Positions 33,731-45,895 are shown, counted from the stretch's first letter. The stretch is 64,000 nucleotides of DNA from Diphasiastrum complanatum (GCA_029204225.1 CM055096.1:67618370-67682369); one strand, 5' to 3'. The notes: generated from the sequence alone by a model not told the origin. Numbers and translations: made by a program.

Positions 33731-36479
33731 TTCTGTTCGTATTCCCAACCAAAATTATGGTTAGTACACGATTCAAACACCACGGCATTGAACACTCATC
33801 AAAAACATGATCACACATGAGCATTACTTCTAAGATTTTTTTATGAAGCCTTTAAATCATCACACAAAAAGGTGATGTCCAGCAGTGACCGAAAAACGCT
33901 CAAAGCTGACCGTCATCAGAGAAAAACCTCGTTCATCCAAATGATCTTTATGACATCCATTGCCCATGATCCTTTCTTCAATCACACACTTTGACCAGCA
34001 GCTCACAAGGAAGAGAGGGGGAGAGAAAGGTGAACACCAGTACTGATAGCTGGGACCGGCGCTCAGACAGTCATCCCACAATCAAAACGGCCATTATCGT
34101 TCGTAAGCCAAGAGGGGAGGCACTCAGACATCGATGGTCAGCCAGCAAGGGGTGGCGCTCTGACAGCGATGGGCTCTTCAGCTCTCTTTTCAGCAAATGG
34201 ACGACTCCAGTAGGCTGACTACAAGTAGCGATGGCCTCTCCAAAGCACTTTTCAATAGATGGATAGCACCAGTAGGCTACCTTCAGCAGCGATGACCTAT
34301 ATGGCATGCCTCTTAGTAAGATCACTACATGGTACACCAATAGTTATCTTTCACCAACGATTGTCTCTCTTTCTTCAATAGTGATGATATATCTCTCGGC
34401 AAAATTACCACAACACTATCCTGATTTCCAATAGCAAGGACCTGTATGGCATTAACAAGATTACTATACCTTCAAAATCCTAACCACAACAGCAGGTCTC
34501 AGGGTTGATTTCCCTCACATACACAGCCTCTATGTGTATAGCTTACCAAAAAGAAATTGAAGAACACCCATCCCACTCCAAAAGCAGCCATCAAAAGTAT
34601 GATTTCACAGGAATAGCATTCAGCATTGAAAATCCCTCCAAAAACAACCGTCAGGGATAACGGACTTTCTGGACAATAGTTCTCAGGAGTGAGGCCGGGG
34701 TATAAATAAGACCAACTCTCAGAAGCCTGCTACTTCACAAATAGATGTTTCTCCCAAAACCAGGTTTTAGAAGTGGCATTATTCACACAAACGACCTCCA
34801 CTGGTCTGGATTTTTAGAAATAATTCTCAGAAAGAAAAGTCTTTGTACAATTACAGGCTCTACACATCTGATTTTGTCAAGCATAACTCTCAAAAGCAAA
34901 AGTTATATACAAGTACGACCCCCTACAAGTAATGTCTTGATCCAAAGTACTGCATACTCTCTTCAAGTCTTCATCACACCAGCAACAACAACACTCACTC
35001 CCGCTTCCTAACACATGTTAAGAACTTTTTTTTCTTTTTTTCTCTCCATACATATCAACAATTTCCTACCCTTGTTAATATCTCTCTCAAAAAGACACTC
35101 TTTAAGAACACTAAAGTCTCTTCACTCACAACAATCACAAAAAATCACTAAACTCTCCTCTCAAAAAAGAAACTCCACACTCTCTAAAATCACACCAAAC
35201 TCTCTCTTTATTCCCTCATGCATGCATGGTAGATGCTACTAGATGGACTAGATGTGGCCTATCTTCACATGCAAGTTAGACACATGTAACCTCCACATAT
35301 AATAAGATAATTAGGCTCATGCTCAGTTGTAGTGCTGACACGTGGCGAATGAAAGTTTATTCTTATCTTCCCATTCCTCCATGGTCGTCTTTTCTCTACC
35401 CTTGTAGGGAAATATTGTTGCTCACTCTCATAATGAATTATTCTCATTTGTATATTCGTCTTACTTGAATACTTCATTACTTCCACCCTTCAATTTCACA
35501 CTGTCTTTTCTCAATTGGTCTTATATTTGAAATGTAGAACTTCAGATGTAGTGGGCCCGTTTCTTATACCTTGTGATTTTTTTTTTATCGGTTCCTGAAT
35601 TGGTTAGGCATTGTAGGTAATAATAGAAAATATTCCCGAAGTGTGACATGACCATCTCAACCGTTATAGGAATTCTAGATGTTGATAGTATCTTAAGCAC
35701 CCAAACCTCCCGTTCTTATTTCTCTTCCTAGTCTTTGTTATAGAAATCCTCCCAATAATTGAGTACCATATAAGTTTGTTGATTTCGTCACTTAGGCATT
35801 GGGGTGGATATGGTTTAGCAATCGATATGCCCTGTCGAAGCATTGGTTATCCCTGAAAACCACACAGTATTTCATTAGAAAAGACATTGAAGTACATTAG
35901 AGTTTTACTTGGCAATACCGATATTTACATGCGACCATTTTCAAGGCCGGTAATGTCTTTTTCTAGCCACTTTACGAGTGGGATGGGACTCCCTTGGATG
36001 GCTCAGTGGCCAATTTTACATTGAATTTTTACAATATAAAGATTCATTCTCTAAAATTCTTGAGCAAGTCAAGCCCCTATCGGCGCTAATATTTTGAAAC
36101 AGAAATCCAGCCAACATTGGCAATATCCACGGGGTACATGGCCCAAATGCAAATGGACTTAGCATCTCTGGTTCATCATGTTATATATCTCATCACTCAC
36201 TTCATAATAATGCTACTTTTCAGCTCCATAATGTCTTCAAAATTCCTCGGTTTGGAACGTGCTTCATCCAATTCGATAGAGGCCAGATTGTTGTTTTGAA
36301 TCTACTAACACTACCCATCCCAAATATAAGTAATATTGGTTACTTTTTAATGTCTGTCGACAACCAGAATAACCCTCAAAATCGCTTGCCATAATTGTAC
36401 CAAAAACATAACTTTCTAACGCTGTCCTCTGCGGGAACGACATTATTTACTATAAAATGTATAGTAACCATGTTGGTAT
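33731..36479. other. non-coding region, possibly including an unassigned LTR/promoter
   Basis: A clean TATA box (GTATAAATAAG, about 34698) follows a CGGCCGGGG-like GC patch and precedes an A/C-rich leader-like stretch (34740-35240), like an LTR U3-R-U5 or a plant promoter, but no second copy or LTR ends are visible. 35500-36479 may contain decayed continuation of the minus-strand gypsy element (blocks near 36250-36120), too degraded to assign. Confidence 0.3.
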
Positions 36480-37381
36480 AGTATGACACTTTCTTCCTTT
36501 TTGGACAAAATTTCATCATATGTCCAAGCTTCTTTTAAACGAAACATAAGTTCTCTTTCTTAGCCTTTTTTCGGGACATAGATTTCTTAAATCTCTTTCT
36601 CTTCGTCTTCCTGGGTTTCGATGCTGCTTGATCTAATTTGTCAAAATATTTTGCTTGGTTTGGACCATGCTTCTTACCCTTCTTGGTTTTCAAAGTGGTT
36701 GAAATTTGCGCAAACTGCTTCTTAGATGCCATCACTATGGAATCATATGCTTCGCAATCCGAAATGCATCCTGGAGGTTTTGAAGCACATTTTGCCTGCA
36801 TTCATTTTGATGGTCAACTGGTAAACCTAGGACAAACTGCCAAAGTGCCAACTTCGCATCGAATTATGGGAAACCCTATTCCATAGGTCCATGAATTTCT
36901 GGATATAAGAGTCTAAACTCTTTTTACCCATCATGCAGTTCACGAACTTCAAGTAATAGTCAACGTCATCAGCAACTATGAAATATTTCTTGAAAACTTC
37001 CGCAAACGCATCCCAAGTAGTTGGCTTCACCGGTAAATCTCGCCACCATGATGACACTTTGTCGCGTAAGAACAACATGACACTTTCAATTTTCTTCTCA
37101 TCAAGAACACCGTGCATATTGAAGTAACTACTCTACTTGGCCAACCAGTCCTGGACGACTTTAAGTTTCTTCTCCTTCTTCTCCCCCGCATAAACCTCCG
37201 GTTGAAAACCAAGATTGGGTGAAGACATCAATTTGACTTGATTCAACAGAACCTCCATTTGTTGATCTCTCATCTGATTACGATTATTCATATAATTGAG
37301 CACCGTACTCAACTGTTGACAAATCACCATATAAGATGGCGCACCCGAATTTGCAGCTTGATTTGAAGTTTCTTCGGCCAT
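36480..37381 (-). pseudogene. Ty3/gypsy Gag (Retrotrans_gag) with zinc knuckle
   Basis: The minus-strand ATG at 37381 starts MAEETSNQAANSGAPSYMV, with a coiled region, then after a shift near 37125 the Retrotrans_gag core (KIESVMLFLRDKVSSWWRDL, TWDAFAEVFKKYFI, SLDSYIQKFMDLWNRV, 37117-36830). A second shift leads to a Lys-rich part and a knuckle reading CFV-stop-KKLGHMMKFCPKRKK (about 36545-36490), where the second Cys is a stop. The start is fixed by the long upstream leader. Confidence 0.87.
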
Positions 37382-39144
37382 CTCGATATACCTATCCTAG
37401 AAACTACTAAATTTAGTTAATATCAGATTAACTCATAGTGAAGTACAGTTGACCAAAACCGACTGAAATTGACTCCAGCATGGTCAAATCACTATTTTTA
37501 GTCAATTTCATAGATATTACAAGAAACTGGAAAAAACTAAAAATTTTGAGTTTTCGAACTTTTAATTTTTTTAAAAAGATTTTACGTTTCCTAAAATTCG
37601 TAAAAAGCCACTGTCAAAAGTAAGCAACCAAAATCGAAAATTTGATTCACTGTTCGATTCTTAATTTTACTACATTAATGTCCATCAGGCATGCAAGACA
37701 TGCGACATTAAACTGATTTTTCACAATTACGAAATTTTACGTAAAATCAAGTTATACGAAAATTGTCAGCTATAAAATCCAATTTTGTATCTATCAGTTA
37801 GAGTACATGCATATAACCACTCAAAACAGATCTAAACTACTCTTGCACGTTAGAATCACTCTAAGAATCAACATGCAGACATTTCATGCAAGCACATTAC
37901 CTCAAAATAGAAAATCGACATGCATGCAATCAGAGCAATTCAAAATTCTACCAATTTTGCTCAAAAAATTGCAAAACTTCGGATGATCATATCTTTGGCT
38001 ACAGGACACCAAATTGGGTGCTGTAAAGCTCAATACAGAGGGACAGCTAGTGAACAAGACTCTTGCCATGTCAGCCTGCCACCTAGGATTCACACGTGCG
38101 AGTTCAGAACAGCCAAAAAACCTGTAGGAGGGTTTCAAGCCCAAACTGCCTAAAAACTTGCAAACACTCAACCAAGCCTAAAAGTAATGATCCAAATAGT
38201 CTTAAATGGTCTCTAAGAGTTTCATGAAGCCTTTATATAGGTCCTATGAAGTAGTTGGGCTGAGAACCATGAATTCTTGATTTCTAGAAGTCAAAATTGC
38301 TACAAACTTGATGGAATTGAAACATAAGCCTCTACCCATCAATTTACAGGTCTGATAGCTTGCTGGGAAGGTAAATAGGAATACAAATCATGTTGTAAAA
38401 AATCCAGAATGATCCCCTTATGGATTTAGAGAAATTCACCCCAAAAATTCACCAAAATTGGTCAATTTTTTACTTCCTACAAAACCAATTGCTGGAATTC
38501 TTGGCTCTAACTTCTAGGACCTCTTCAAAATACTATGATTCATCCTTTTCTAGCTTTAATTGATGTCCAACAACCTCCGGAGTCCCATCCAATTTCATGA
38601 AAAAACAAGCAAAAATCATGGATTTTGGCCCTTTCTAGGTTTTTTCACCATGACCAATTAGAATTTAATGGCAAGAACATTTTCCTAATCCACATGCAAT
38701 CCAATATACAGAGTTATAACCAATCAATTGATCTGAACTTGCTGGATTTTGAATCCTACTATCATTTTGTTGTCAAAATCATGGAAAACAAGCCAAATCT
38801 GGCCACAAAATAGCCTAGAATCCAAAAGCATGAAAAGATCCAACGTGCAACTTGAATTTCAACTACTTCAAAGTGAATTAACTTGCTGGAAATTTCATAT
38901 CCATAACTAGTTTTGAGTTACACATGCTAAAACTCCAAAATTGACAACCAATATTGATTTCCTAGCACAATTCTCCATAAACCACAATGAATTTGAGAGA
39001 TAGGGATCATGCAAATTGAAATTGGAAAGGTCCACCAACTTGCAACCTTGATCCTCTCCTTGGATGAGAATACTAGTTGATTACCACCAAGCTCCAAATG
39101 AAAAGCACCACCTCTCCAAACTTGTAAGCCTTGTTCTGATCCCA
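37382..39144 (-). other. long leader between gypsy LTR and gag
   Basis: About 1.76 kb with no recognisable coding sequence, between the minus-strand LTR and the gag start. The length is unusual and may include an insertion. A sequence TGGGATCAGAAC next to the LTR (39133-39144) could be the PBS. Confidence 0.5.
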
Positions 39145-39665
39145 CTATAAGGGAAGCTCCTTAGATCCTGCTTACAAATCACAAATACAATGGATAACAC
39201 ACTATGGAGAAACCACCCAACCAAATAGAAGCATCCAATCAAACTCTAGAAGCATCACTCCCAAGCCTAGAACAAGAAGCATGAATGTAGAGTGACAGCC
39301 TGACAATGAATCCACAACCATAATGAGGAGTAGGGCGAGTTTGGACCCAATATATAGAGCCAAAAGCATCTTGGGCACATAGCCATGCATAGCCCTAAGT
39401 TCCCTATACATAGATTCACCTAGAATAGAGACCTAAGCATGGACCAACTATTCATAGAATTGCTATTGATAACTCTACACATGCATACACTGTCTCATAC
39501 CTTGTCTAAACTCCATTTAGTGTGTTCTGAGCCTCACAAAGATATTAGTTACTTTCGGGTCACGTCCAGTATGACGTGGCATAACCAACAACTTGTTTCA
39601 CTAGAGTATCGTGTATCCAAGACTAGGAGTATATTGTATCCTATGTACTGGTCATGGACATAACA
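39145..39665 (-). repeat. 5' LTR of the minus-strand gypsy element
   Basis: On the minus strand it begins TGTTATGTCCATGACCAG at 39665 and aligns with 44875-45553 until about 39365. The rest has a TATA-like CTATATATTGGG (about 39345-39356) and reads into a PBS-like site. The inner boundary is approximate. Confidence 0.8.
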
Positions 39666-40446
39666 TGTTGAGTGATTCAGGCCTCGCTTTGAGACAGTGT
39701 ATAAAACCATGCACAATAATGTACTCAAAAGAAGCTAATTAATAACCGTTGTGAAGAGTTTAGCAAAGGGTGAGAGGATGAGCTCAGGTTTTTAGTTGTG
39801 GGAAGAGCTAGCGAAGGGCACAGTGCCTATAGATTCATGGGATCTATGTGAGGTGTTGTTGTCCAAGGATGCAACCTACCCAAGCTCACTGCTACCGGTT
39901 TCCCATAGAGCAAATGCCACAAAGATCATCCATCTTTTTGATGAAGAACAGACATATATGACACAAGAAACATGACCCACCATTATGTTCGGTGGAGAGG
40001 GCAATCACTTGTGGAGGAGCACGCGCCCACATCCGCATTTTTTGGCGAATTGAAGTTTCAGAACGGCTATTGACCACTTTTTTCTGCCTAGAAAAAGTGG
40101 TTTCAGACACTATTGTAGGCTACTCTGTGATGACGAACGCTACTGTAGGCTTCTCTGTGATGACGATGACAGAAGGCTGTGTGCACCTGCAAGACGACGG
40201 GTGATCAATCGTAGTGCCATTGCAATTGAAATGCCAAGATTTGAAAGAGGCAAGGAATGCAATGCAGGAGGAGAGGCGACGATCGTGGTTGAGAGAGAGA
40301 GAGAGAGAGAGATGTCTGAGAGCTTTTGGTCTTACAACTCCTAGAAAGAATGCCTTGAAGTTGACTGCCAAACCCAAAAAATCTCCATCAGATTTTGAGA
40401 TGCTTCTGTGAATCAGTTCAATTTGTTGTGAGGGCGCAACAGCAGC
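39666..40446. other. no gene recognised
   Basis: Non-coding. A short GA run lies at 40296-40312. Confidence 0.4.
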
Positions 40447-40715
40447 GATGGAGGGGGGCATCGATGGAGGGCAGAAGGAGGGAGAGGGTGAGGGAGTGCT
40501 GGAGGGTGAGGGAGAGAGATCGATGGAGGGAAGGAGGAGGGTGAGGGAGTGATGGAGGGAAAGAGGGTGAGAGAGCGATGGAGGGTGAAGGTGAGGGTGA
40601 GGGAGCAATGGAGGGAGTAGGGTGAGAGACCGATGGAGGGAAGGAGGAGGGTGAGGGAGCGATGAAGGGCAGGAGGGAGAGGGTGCAATGGAGGGTGAGG
40701 GAGAGGGAGCGATGG
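40447..40715. repeat. purine-rich GAGGGTGAGGGAG minisatellite
   Basis: Irregular tandem units of GAGGGTGAGGGAG(C/T)GATGGAGGGA type on the plus strand, about 270 bp, all G and A except for regular T positions. The Pro/Ser/His-rich minus-strand frames across it are artefacts of the repeat. Confidence 0.9.
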
Positions 40716-40970
40716 ATGCGTGCATGGGAAGATACTACAAAATCTCATCACTCGAATAAAAAAAAGTGTGCCTTAATTAATCAAAAAGTCCTATGTGGAG
40801 CACCGTTGCTTTTTTGGGTAGGATCCAAAAATGGCCTCAATCTCCTCCTCCTCCTCCATCTTTATGAGCATTCAGCTATTCTAGATCGCCCTCAAGAAAG
40901 ATGCCATGCCTCAAGAAAATTGCTTGTCCTATAAAAGAAAGCTGCCACAATCGCTATCCCACACTTACAA

Positions 40971-41179
40971 AGAGAGAGAGAGAGAGAGAGAGAGAGGGCC
41001 ATGTACATGAATGCATGGGGAGGAGGGCCATGCATCCTCCTCCCCATACATGCATACTCTTTTTGAATTTTTATTTCAAAAAATGTGTATGCATGGGTGA
41101 GGGGAGGAGGATGCATGGGGTCCCTCACCCATGCGCAAAAGTGTATATAAAATTTAAATATATATATAGATATGTATAT

Positions 41180-41223
<44 letters not shown>

Positions 41224-41428
41224 AGGATGCGCGTCCAAGAGATTTTTCTCATTTTTGCGCCAGTACCAGCCCAGGCGCATCCACGTCTGCCGACCCTTGA
41301 GCGCGGGGTTGGGCGCGTCCATTTTTTTTTAAAAAAAATTAACCTAAAATACACAAAAAAAAAAATTTAAAAAAATAAAAATTTGCACCCAGCTCAGGTG
41401 CGGACCCGCGTCCGCGCCTAGGGTCCCC

Positions 41429-41470
<42 letters not shown>
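40971..41470. repeat. microsatellite-hairpin cluster
   Basis: In order: (GA)n 40971-40996; a hairpin with GGGGAGGAGG arms (41011-41055); a hairpin with 13-bp perfect arms GCATGGGTGAGGG (41091-41134); (AT)n 41181-41221; a GC-rich island with repeated GCGCGTCC/GCGTCC words and an A-rich centre (41222-41432); (AT)n 41433-41470. Confidence 0.9.
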
Positions 41471-41472
<2 letters not shown>

Positions 41473-42149
41473 CGGTTTTATCACTAAAACAACAATTTTC
41501 TCACTCTAGGAGGAGAGAGAACCTTCGCAATCATGGGAGGAGAGTGTTTAAGAATTAGGAGAATCAGAAGGAGGAGAGGGAAGAGAATGTGAGAGGCTAT
41601 GCAATGAGCAAAAAATGGTGCTCCTCGGCAACGGTGCCAATGTTGGGTTGTTGTCCGGCACCTTGCCACATGGAAAGAGGAGGAAGATGAAGAGAGGGGC
41701 AAGGATCATCTTCTCGACAAGATCAACACGTGATTGTTCGAACCCAAGGTTCTGGACTACTTCAACCTTTTTCACAACTGATCAATACCAGTGTGCGCAG
41801 TTAATGGGATGAAACAATACATGACTTGCTAATTGCCTCCAAAGAATTGTGGGAGTGGGATGAGACAATGGATGTAGCCTACTTGGCTTTCTTGTGGGAT
41901 CAGAAACTGATCAGATGAATTATTGTAGAATGTGAATACGAGGAAGGATGCCACTCCCATTATGTATTTTACTCCTGCTCAAAAAAAAGTAGGGATAAAA
42001 TCACCACTTTCTTTGGAGGTGTACGATGGGGGAGATTACATCATTAGAAAACATAATAATAAACAAAAAATTACCCGTGTATTTCTATCACACTTTTGGG
42101 GGGGTTTACTATTGTAAATGCATACTTGGTAACTTTTCTTGAGTGCTAA
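41471..42149. other. no gene recognised
   Basis: Non-coding flank between the AT microsatellite and the RNase H-like ORF. Nothing supported. Confidence 0.4.
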
Positions 42150-42524
42150 ATGCATGTAATTATGGAATTATCACAAGCAAGAGATAGATACACTCTCTGG
42201 ATCAATGGGGCTTGTAGGGGGAAAATGGGTGAAGGTGCAATAGGGACCATATTGAGGGATCCGAATGGAACTATAGTGGCCAATATGCATATGGGAGTGT
42301 ATCTTGGAACCAGTTCTTCCAATAACACTACCGACTTCAAAAGCCTTCTCGTAGGTTTGCAGATGGTACTTAAAACGGAATTGAACATCTATAATCTAAA
42401 GATACTAGGAGATTCTAAATTGGTGATTCAGAGTATGATAAAAAAATATCACCTTAAAAATGAGAGGTTGAAAACCTACTGCCTAGCAATATGGGATTTA
42501 GCCTTTGCATTTCCACATAAATAA
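42150..42524 (+). CDS. RNase H-like (RVT_3 type) ORF, probably retroelement-derived
   Basis: 124 residues from the ATG. YTLWINGACRGKMGEGAIGTILRD matches the first strand pair of plant-type RNase H domains (usually a DGA motif), NTTDFKSLLVGLQMVLK the helix with the second carboxylate, and LGDSKLVIQSMIKKYHLKNERL the GDSxLV motif. The first catalytic Asp is Asn and the Glu is Asp; the third Asp is kept. It lacks the C-terminal part of a full domain. No RT is adjacent. It could be the tail of a non-LTR or gypsy element or a captured domain. Confidence 0.7.
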   Translation: MHVIMELSQARDRYTLWINGACRGKMGEGAIGTILRDPNGTIVANMHMGVYLGTSSSNNTTDFKSLLVGLQMVLKTELNIYNLKILGDSKLVIQSMIKKYHLKNERLKTYCLAIWDLAFAFPHK

Positions 42525-43135
42525 ATAAATCATTTGTACATTCACTTTGCATTTCAATAGATCCATTTCTGGTTCAGGGAAACCCTACACAATTCATCTT
42601 CTTTAAAAAAAAAAATGGGGGGGGGGGAGAAATCATAGTTTAGCTTAGTTTGTAACTTCGCTATGAGACACATGATTTAGAGTCCATTGTTGACTCCATA
42701 GCCCAATAAATGAGGCGCGAAAAGTCTATATCGATGATGTAGTCTTTGCTTTAAAAGATTATACCTTTCGACACATCTCATCATAACTTACTTTGTAGAA
42801 AAAACAAATTGCATGATGGTAACAACATCATAGAAGACCCAATTAAGTGATGGTTGACCTGTAATCAACGACCCTTGTGCATTCACACGCGCACTGTACA
42901 TTCCTAGACACAATAATGATAATTGCATACATATCTTTTGAAGGGTTGAGTCAATTGCATTTGCATTCCTCAATTGCATGGGATTGAGAAATGGGCATGC
43001 TTTATTTGATGGGAATGGGTGCAATTGCCAAATAGGAGCACGGGATGGATGTTTGACAAGTATGAAGATAATTGAAATCTAGGAAGTGGCTACCACATCG
43101 AGATACACTCTTCATATTTAATATTTAACATTTTT
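42525..43135. other. no gene recognised
   Basis: Non-coding, with a poly-A/poly-G run at about 42604-42628. Nothing else supported. Confidence 0.4.
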
Positions 43136-43651
43136 GTGGCACCACAGAAAGTGTCTGCTCACATGATTGAGATCCCAGGAGGCAATGGTAAGACTTTGAA
43201 AATTAACCTGACTAATTGTGAGTGTGAATGTTCTTTTAGTACTACTTCTTTCTTGCCTAATGAACTTTTTGGTTTAATTTGCATAGTTAAAGATCAAGAA
43301 GTGAGTATTATATTGGACAATGGTTCAACTCAATTAATTCTCAACTTGTGCAGAAACTCAGCTTGGAAACTGAAGCCAACAATCGTAGATATAAAGTTCT
43401 TCTAGCTTCAGGAGCAGAGTTGGAGACTTGGAACGTAAAAGTCGAAGCTCTCAATTTTGATGCAAGGACACACAGAATTAGTTAATTTTCATGTTTTAGA
43501 CCTAGCTCGTACTGATTTAATCTTAGGTTACGAATGGTTATTTAGTAAGTCACCATCTCTGTTAATTGATTTTGAGAAGCATGTTCTCACTTTCAAGGAG
43601 GGTGATAAGGTAGTTACATTATTTGGTAGTAATTTTGTATGTCTTGGTTAA
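43136..43651 (+). pseudogene. gypsy aspartic protease remnant
   Basis: Two frames. The first (43136-43405) has IVKDQEVSIILDNGSTQLILN, the retropepsin active site with DSGS changed to DNGS. The second (43457-43651) has DLILGYEWLFSKSPSLLIDFEKHVLTF, the C-terminal protease block. A shift near 43400 separates them. Confidence 0.82.
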
Positions 43652-43689
43652 GAGGGAATTTTATTGGTGAAAGCTCGAGCCATATGTCG

Positions 43690-44846
43690 AGTCATATGTT
43701 GTTAAATGCAAATCCTATCAACTAGCAAAGGCTGAACGCCATAAGGCTGGTGGTTTGTTGCATCCGTTAGATATCCCAGATAAGAAATGGGAAAGCATAT
43801 CTATGGATTTTGTAGTTGGACTTCCAAAGACACAACGACAGAATGATTTTATTTGGGTTGTAGTAGATCAGTTAACTAAGTTAGTTGCATTCATACCAGC
43901 CAAGTCAACTATAAAGGCTTTTGAATTAGGCCAGATCTTTGTTGAAAGATTATTTCGGTTGTATGGTCTGCCAAGTGACATTGTTAGTGATAGAGATCCT
44001 AACTTCACATGTCACTTTTGGTCAACAAAATTCCATAAACTTGAAACTTCTTTGAGTTTAAGTTCTTCTGATCATCCTGAATCAGATGGCTAGACAGAAA
44101 GGACTAATCAAACTATGGAAGATATTTTGAGGACATATGTTTCTCACAGACAATCTCATTGGGAAGATTATCTCCCACTGGTTGAGTTTGCATATAATAG
44201 TAGAAAATATTTTGCTACATGTTACAGTCCTTTTATGCTTATGTACGGTTTTCAACCTAGATCTCCAGTAAATGTTGAGACGAAGTCTGTTAAGATCCAA
44301 AAGATTGCTAATTTTTTGCATGATATGCAAGAAATGTTGCAAGTGGCTAAGTATAGTATCTGAAGTGCTCAGGAGAGAGCTGAACACTATACCGATCTTA
44401 AGATATCTCCAAGAGATTTTAAAGTTGATGATTGGGTATATCTTAGGATTCCAAAAGATTCTAAGACGTTACGTACAGGGAAGCATTATTAGCTGTCTAC
44501 CCGTTATTGTGGACCTTTCAGAATTGTACGTAGAATTGGTTCTTTAGCGTATGAACTCGATCTTCAAGGAAAATCGACTGCACACCCAGTGTTTCATGTA
44601 AGTCATTTGAAACTTAGTTTACATGATGGTGATACAGTTGGATTGGATGAGGATTTATCCCATTTGGAAGATTTGTCGCTTAGTGTACCTTTGGAACCTA
44701 AGAAAGTGCTCAGAACCAGAGATAGACAATTGAGAAATCATTCTATCTCTGAGTGCTTAATTCGATGGAAGGGTCATATTGAGAATGATGATTCGTGGGA
44801 GAGAGTTGATAGCATAAAGAAGAATTTCTCGAAGTTTTGTTTCTAA
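43690..44846 (+). pseudogene. gypsy integrase with chromodomain
   Basis: Begins in the zinc-binding tail (CKSYQLAKAERHKAGGLLHPL), then the core: WESISMDFVVGLPKT (first Asp), SDRDPNFTCHFW (second Asp), HPESDG-stop-TERTNQTMED (Glu kept, with TAG replacing Gln at about 44091), and FAYNSRKYFATCYSPFMLMYG. The C-terminal part has RDFKVDDWVYLRIP and FRIVRRIGSLAYELDL, and the chromodomain ECLIRWKGHIENDDSWERVDSI (about 44750-44815), placing it with chromoviruses. Further stops lie at about 44361 and 44490. Confidence 0.93.
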
Positions 44847-44874
44847 GGATAGAAACAGTTTAAGGAGGAAAGAA

Positions 44875-45553
44875 TGTTATGTCCATGACCAGTACATAGG
44901 ATACAGTACACTCCTAGTCTTGGATATACAATACTCTAGTGAAATAAGCTGTTAGCTATGCCACGTCATACTGGACATGACCCAAAAGTAACTAATATCC
45001 TTGTGAGATCCAAAACACACTAAATGGAGTTTAGACAAGGTATGAGACAATGTATGCATGTGTAGAGTTATCAATAGCAATTCTATGAATAGTTGGTCCA
45101 TGCTTAGGACTCTATCATTAGAGGAGTTTCGAGTTCCAAAAAGACCCTTAAAGAATTCGTGCAAGATGTCTTTCTTATTATTACAATATTATAACACTAA
45201 TACTTTTGATTTGCCATAACTTTTTAATTGTAGCTCAAAATTATGTCATGTAACATATCATTGGAAAGCCCTTGTTGAGCGCTTTCCAATGCACCAGACT
45301 CCGCTAAATTCGGACTTACCACTAAAAAGTTATGCCATTTTTAGTATGGAATCAAAATGTGGACTCAAAAAGTTACGTTACGTAGATTTCAAATTTGAGT
45401 GTTTTGATTGGTCCATGTGTAAGAAAAATTTGAGAAAAAATATAAAAAGAATCTTTACAAAGGGTCTTTTTTGGATTTAGAACTCCTCTAATGTCTAGGT
45501 GAATCTATGTATAGGGAACTTAGGGCTATGCATGGCTATGATCCCAAGATGTT
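44875..45553 (+). repeat. 3' LTR of the chromovirus, interrupted and 3'-truncated
   Basis: Starts TGTTATGTCCATGACCAG after the PPT, aligns with the reverse of 39665 down to about 39365, and is split by the MITE at 45116-45493. Similarity ends near 45553 in ...GCATGGCTATG, so the rest of the LTR is missing. Confidence 0.85.
45116..45493. mobile_element. 378-bp MITE (foldback type) inserted in the gypsy LTR
   Basis: Begins CATTAGAGGAGTT and ends AACTCCTCTAATG, a perfect 13-bp terminal inverted repeat. The similarity continues imperfectly inward (about 45 bp, with CCAAAAAGACCCTT on both arms), and the centre is palindromic too (GGAAAGC...GCTTTCC and CCATAACTTTTT...AAAAAGTTATG). The homologous LTR at 39145-39665 lacks it and gives the empty site. 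No coding capacity. The superfamily is unclear, as no plain target duplication is visible. Confidence 0.87.
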
Positions 45554-45836
45554 TAGCTTGAAGTCATAGAGCGTGCTGCATCCTTGAAGGTAGTACAACA
45601 TTGTATCAAGTACAATTATCAAACTGGGTTGACCAAGTTGTTGACCACATGCTAACGATAAATGCATTCGTGACTATCGCCAACATCAAAGTATTTCTTT
45701 CAGACTTTTTAAACAAATTGAGGTATTGCAGGTTTTGAAGTAAATTTAGCATGATCTGTGGAGGTTGTCCAATCCAACCGTAACATTTCAAAGAATCTCA
45801 TGGCATCTGTTCACAACACACGCATTTCAAAAAGTG

Positions 45837-45845
<9 letters not shown>

Positions 45846-45894
<49 letters not shown>

Positions 45895-45895
45895 A

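Larger units (their letters stand above)
43136..45553 (+). mobile_element. Ty3/gypsy chromovirus fragment with 3' LTR
   Basis: Protease remnant, then integrase with C-terminal chromodomain, PPT-like AAGGAGGAAAGAA and the 3' LTR (44875-45553, with a MITE inside). Gag, RT and RNase H are absent: protease is followed within about 40 bp by integrase. The LTR family equals that at 39145-39665 but in the opposite orientation, so the two halves are not one intact element. Confidence 0.88.

Noticed and set aside
33232-33810. 192-residue plus-strand ORF
   Set aside because: No recognisable domain; it overlaps the palindrome array, whose composition can keep frames open. Not reported as a gene.
40120-40751. 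Pro/Ser/His-rich minus-strand ORFs of 201 and 112 residues
   Set aside because: They are translations of the GAGGGTGAGGGAG minisatellite in two frames, with no independent support.
39145-45553. A single intact gypsy element from 36480 to 45553
   Set aside because: Gag and integrase are on opposite strands with LTRs in inverted orientation and unrelated satellite DNA between.
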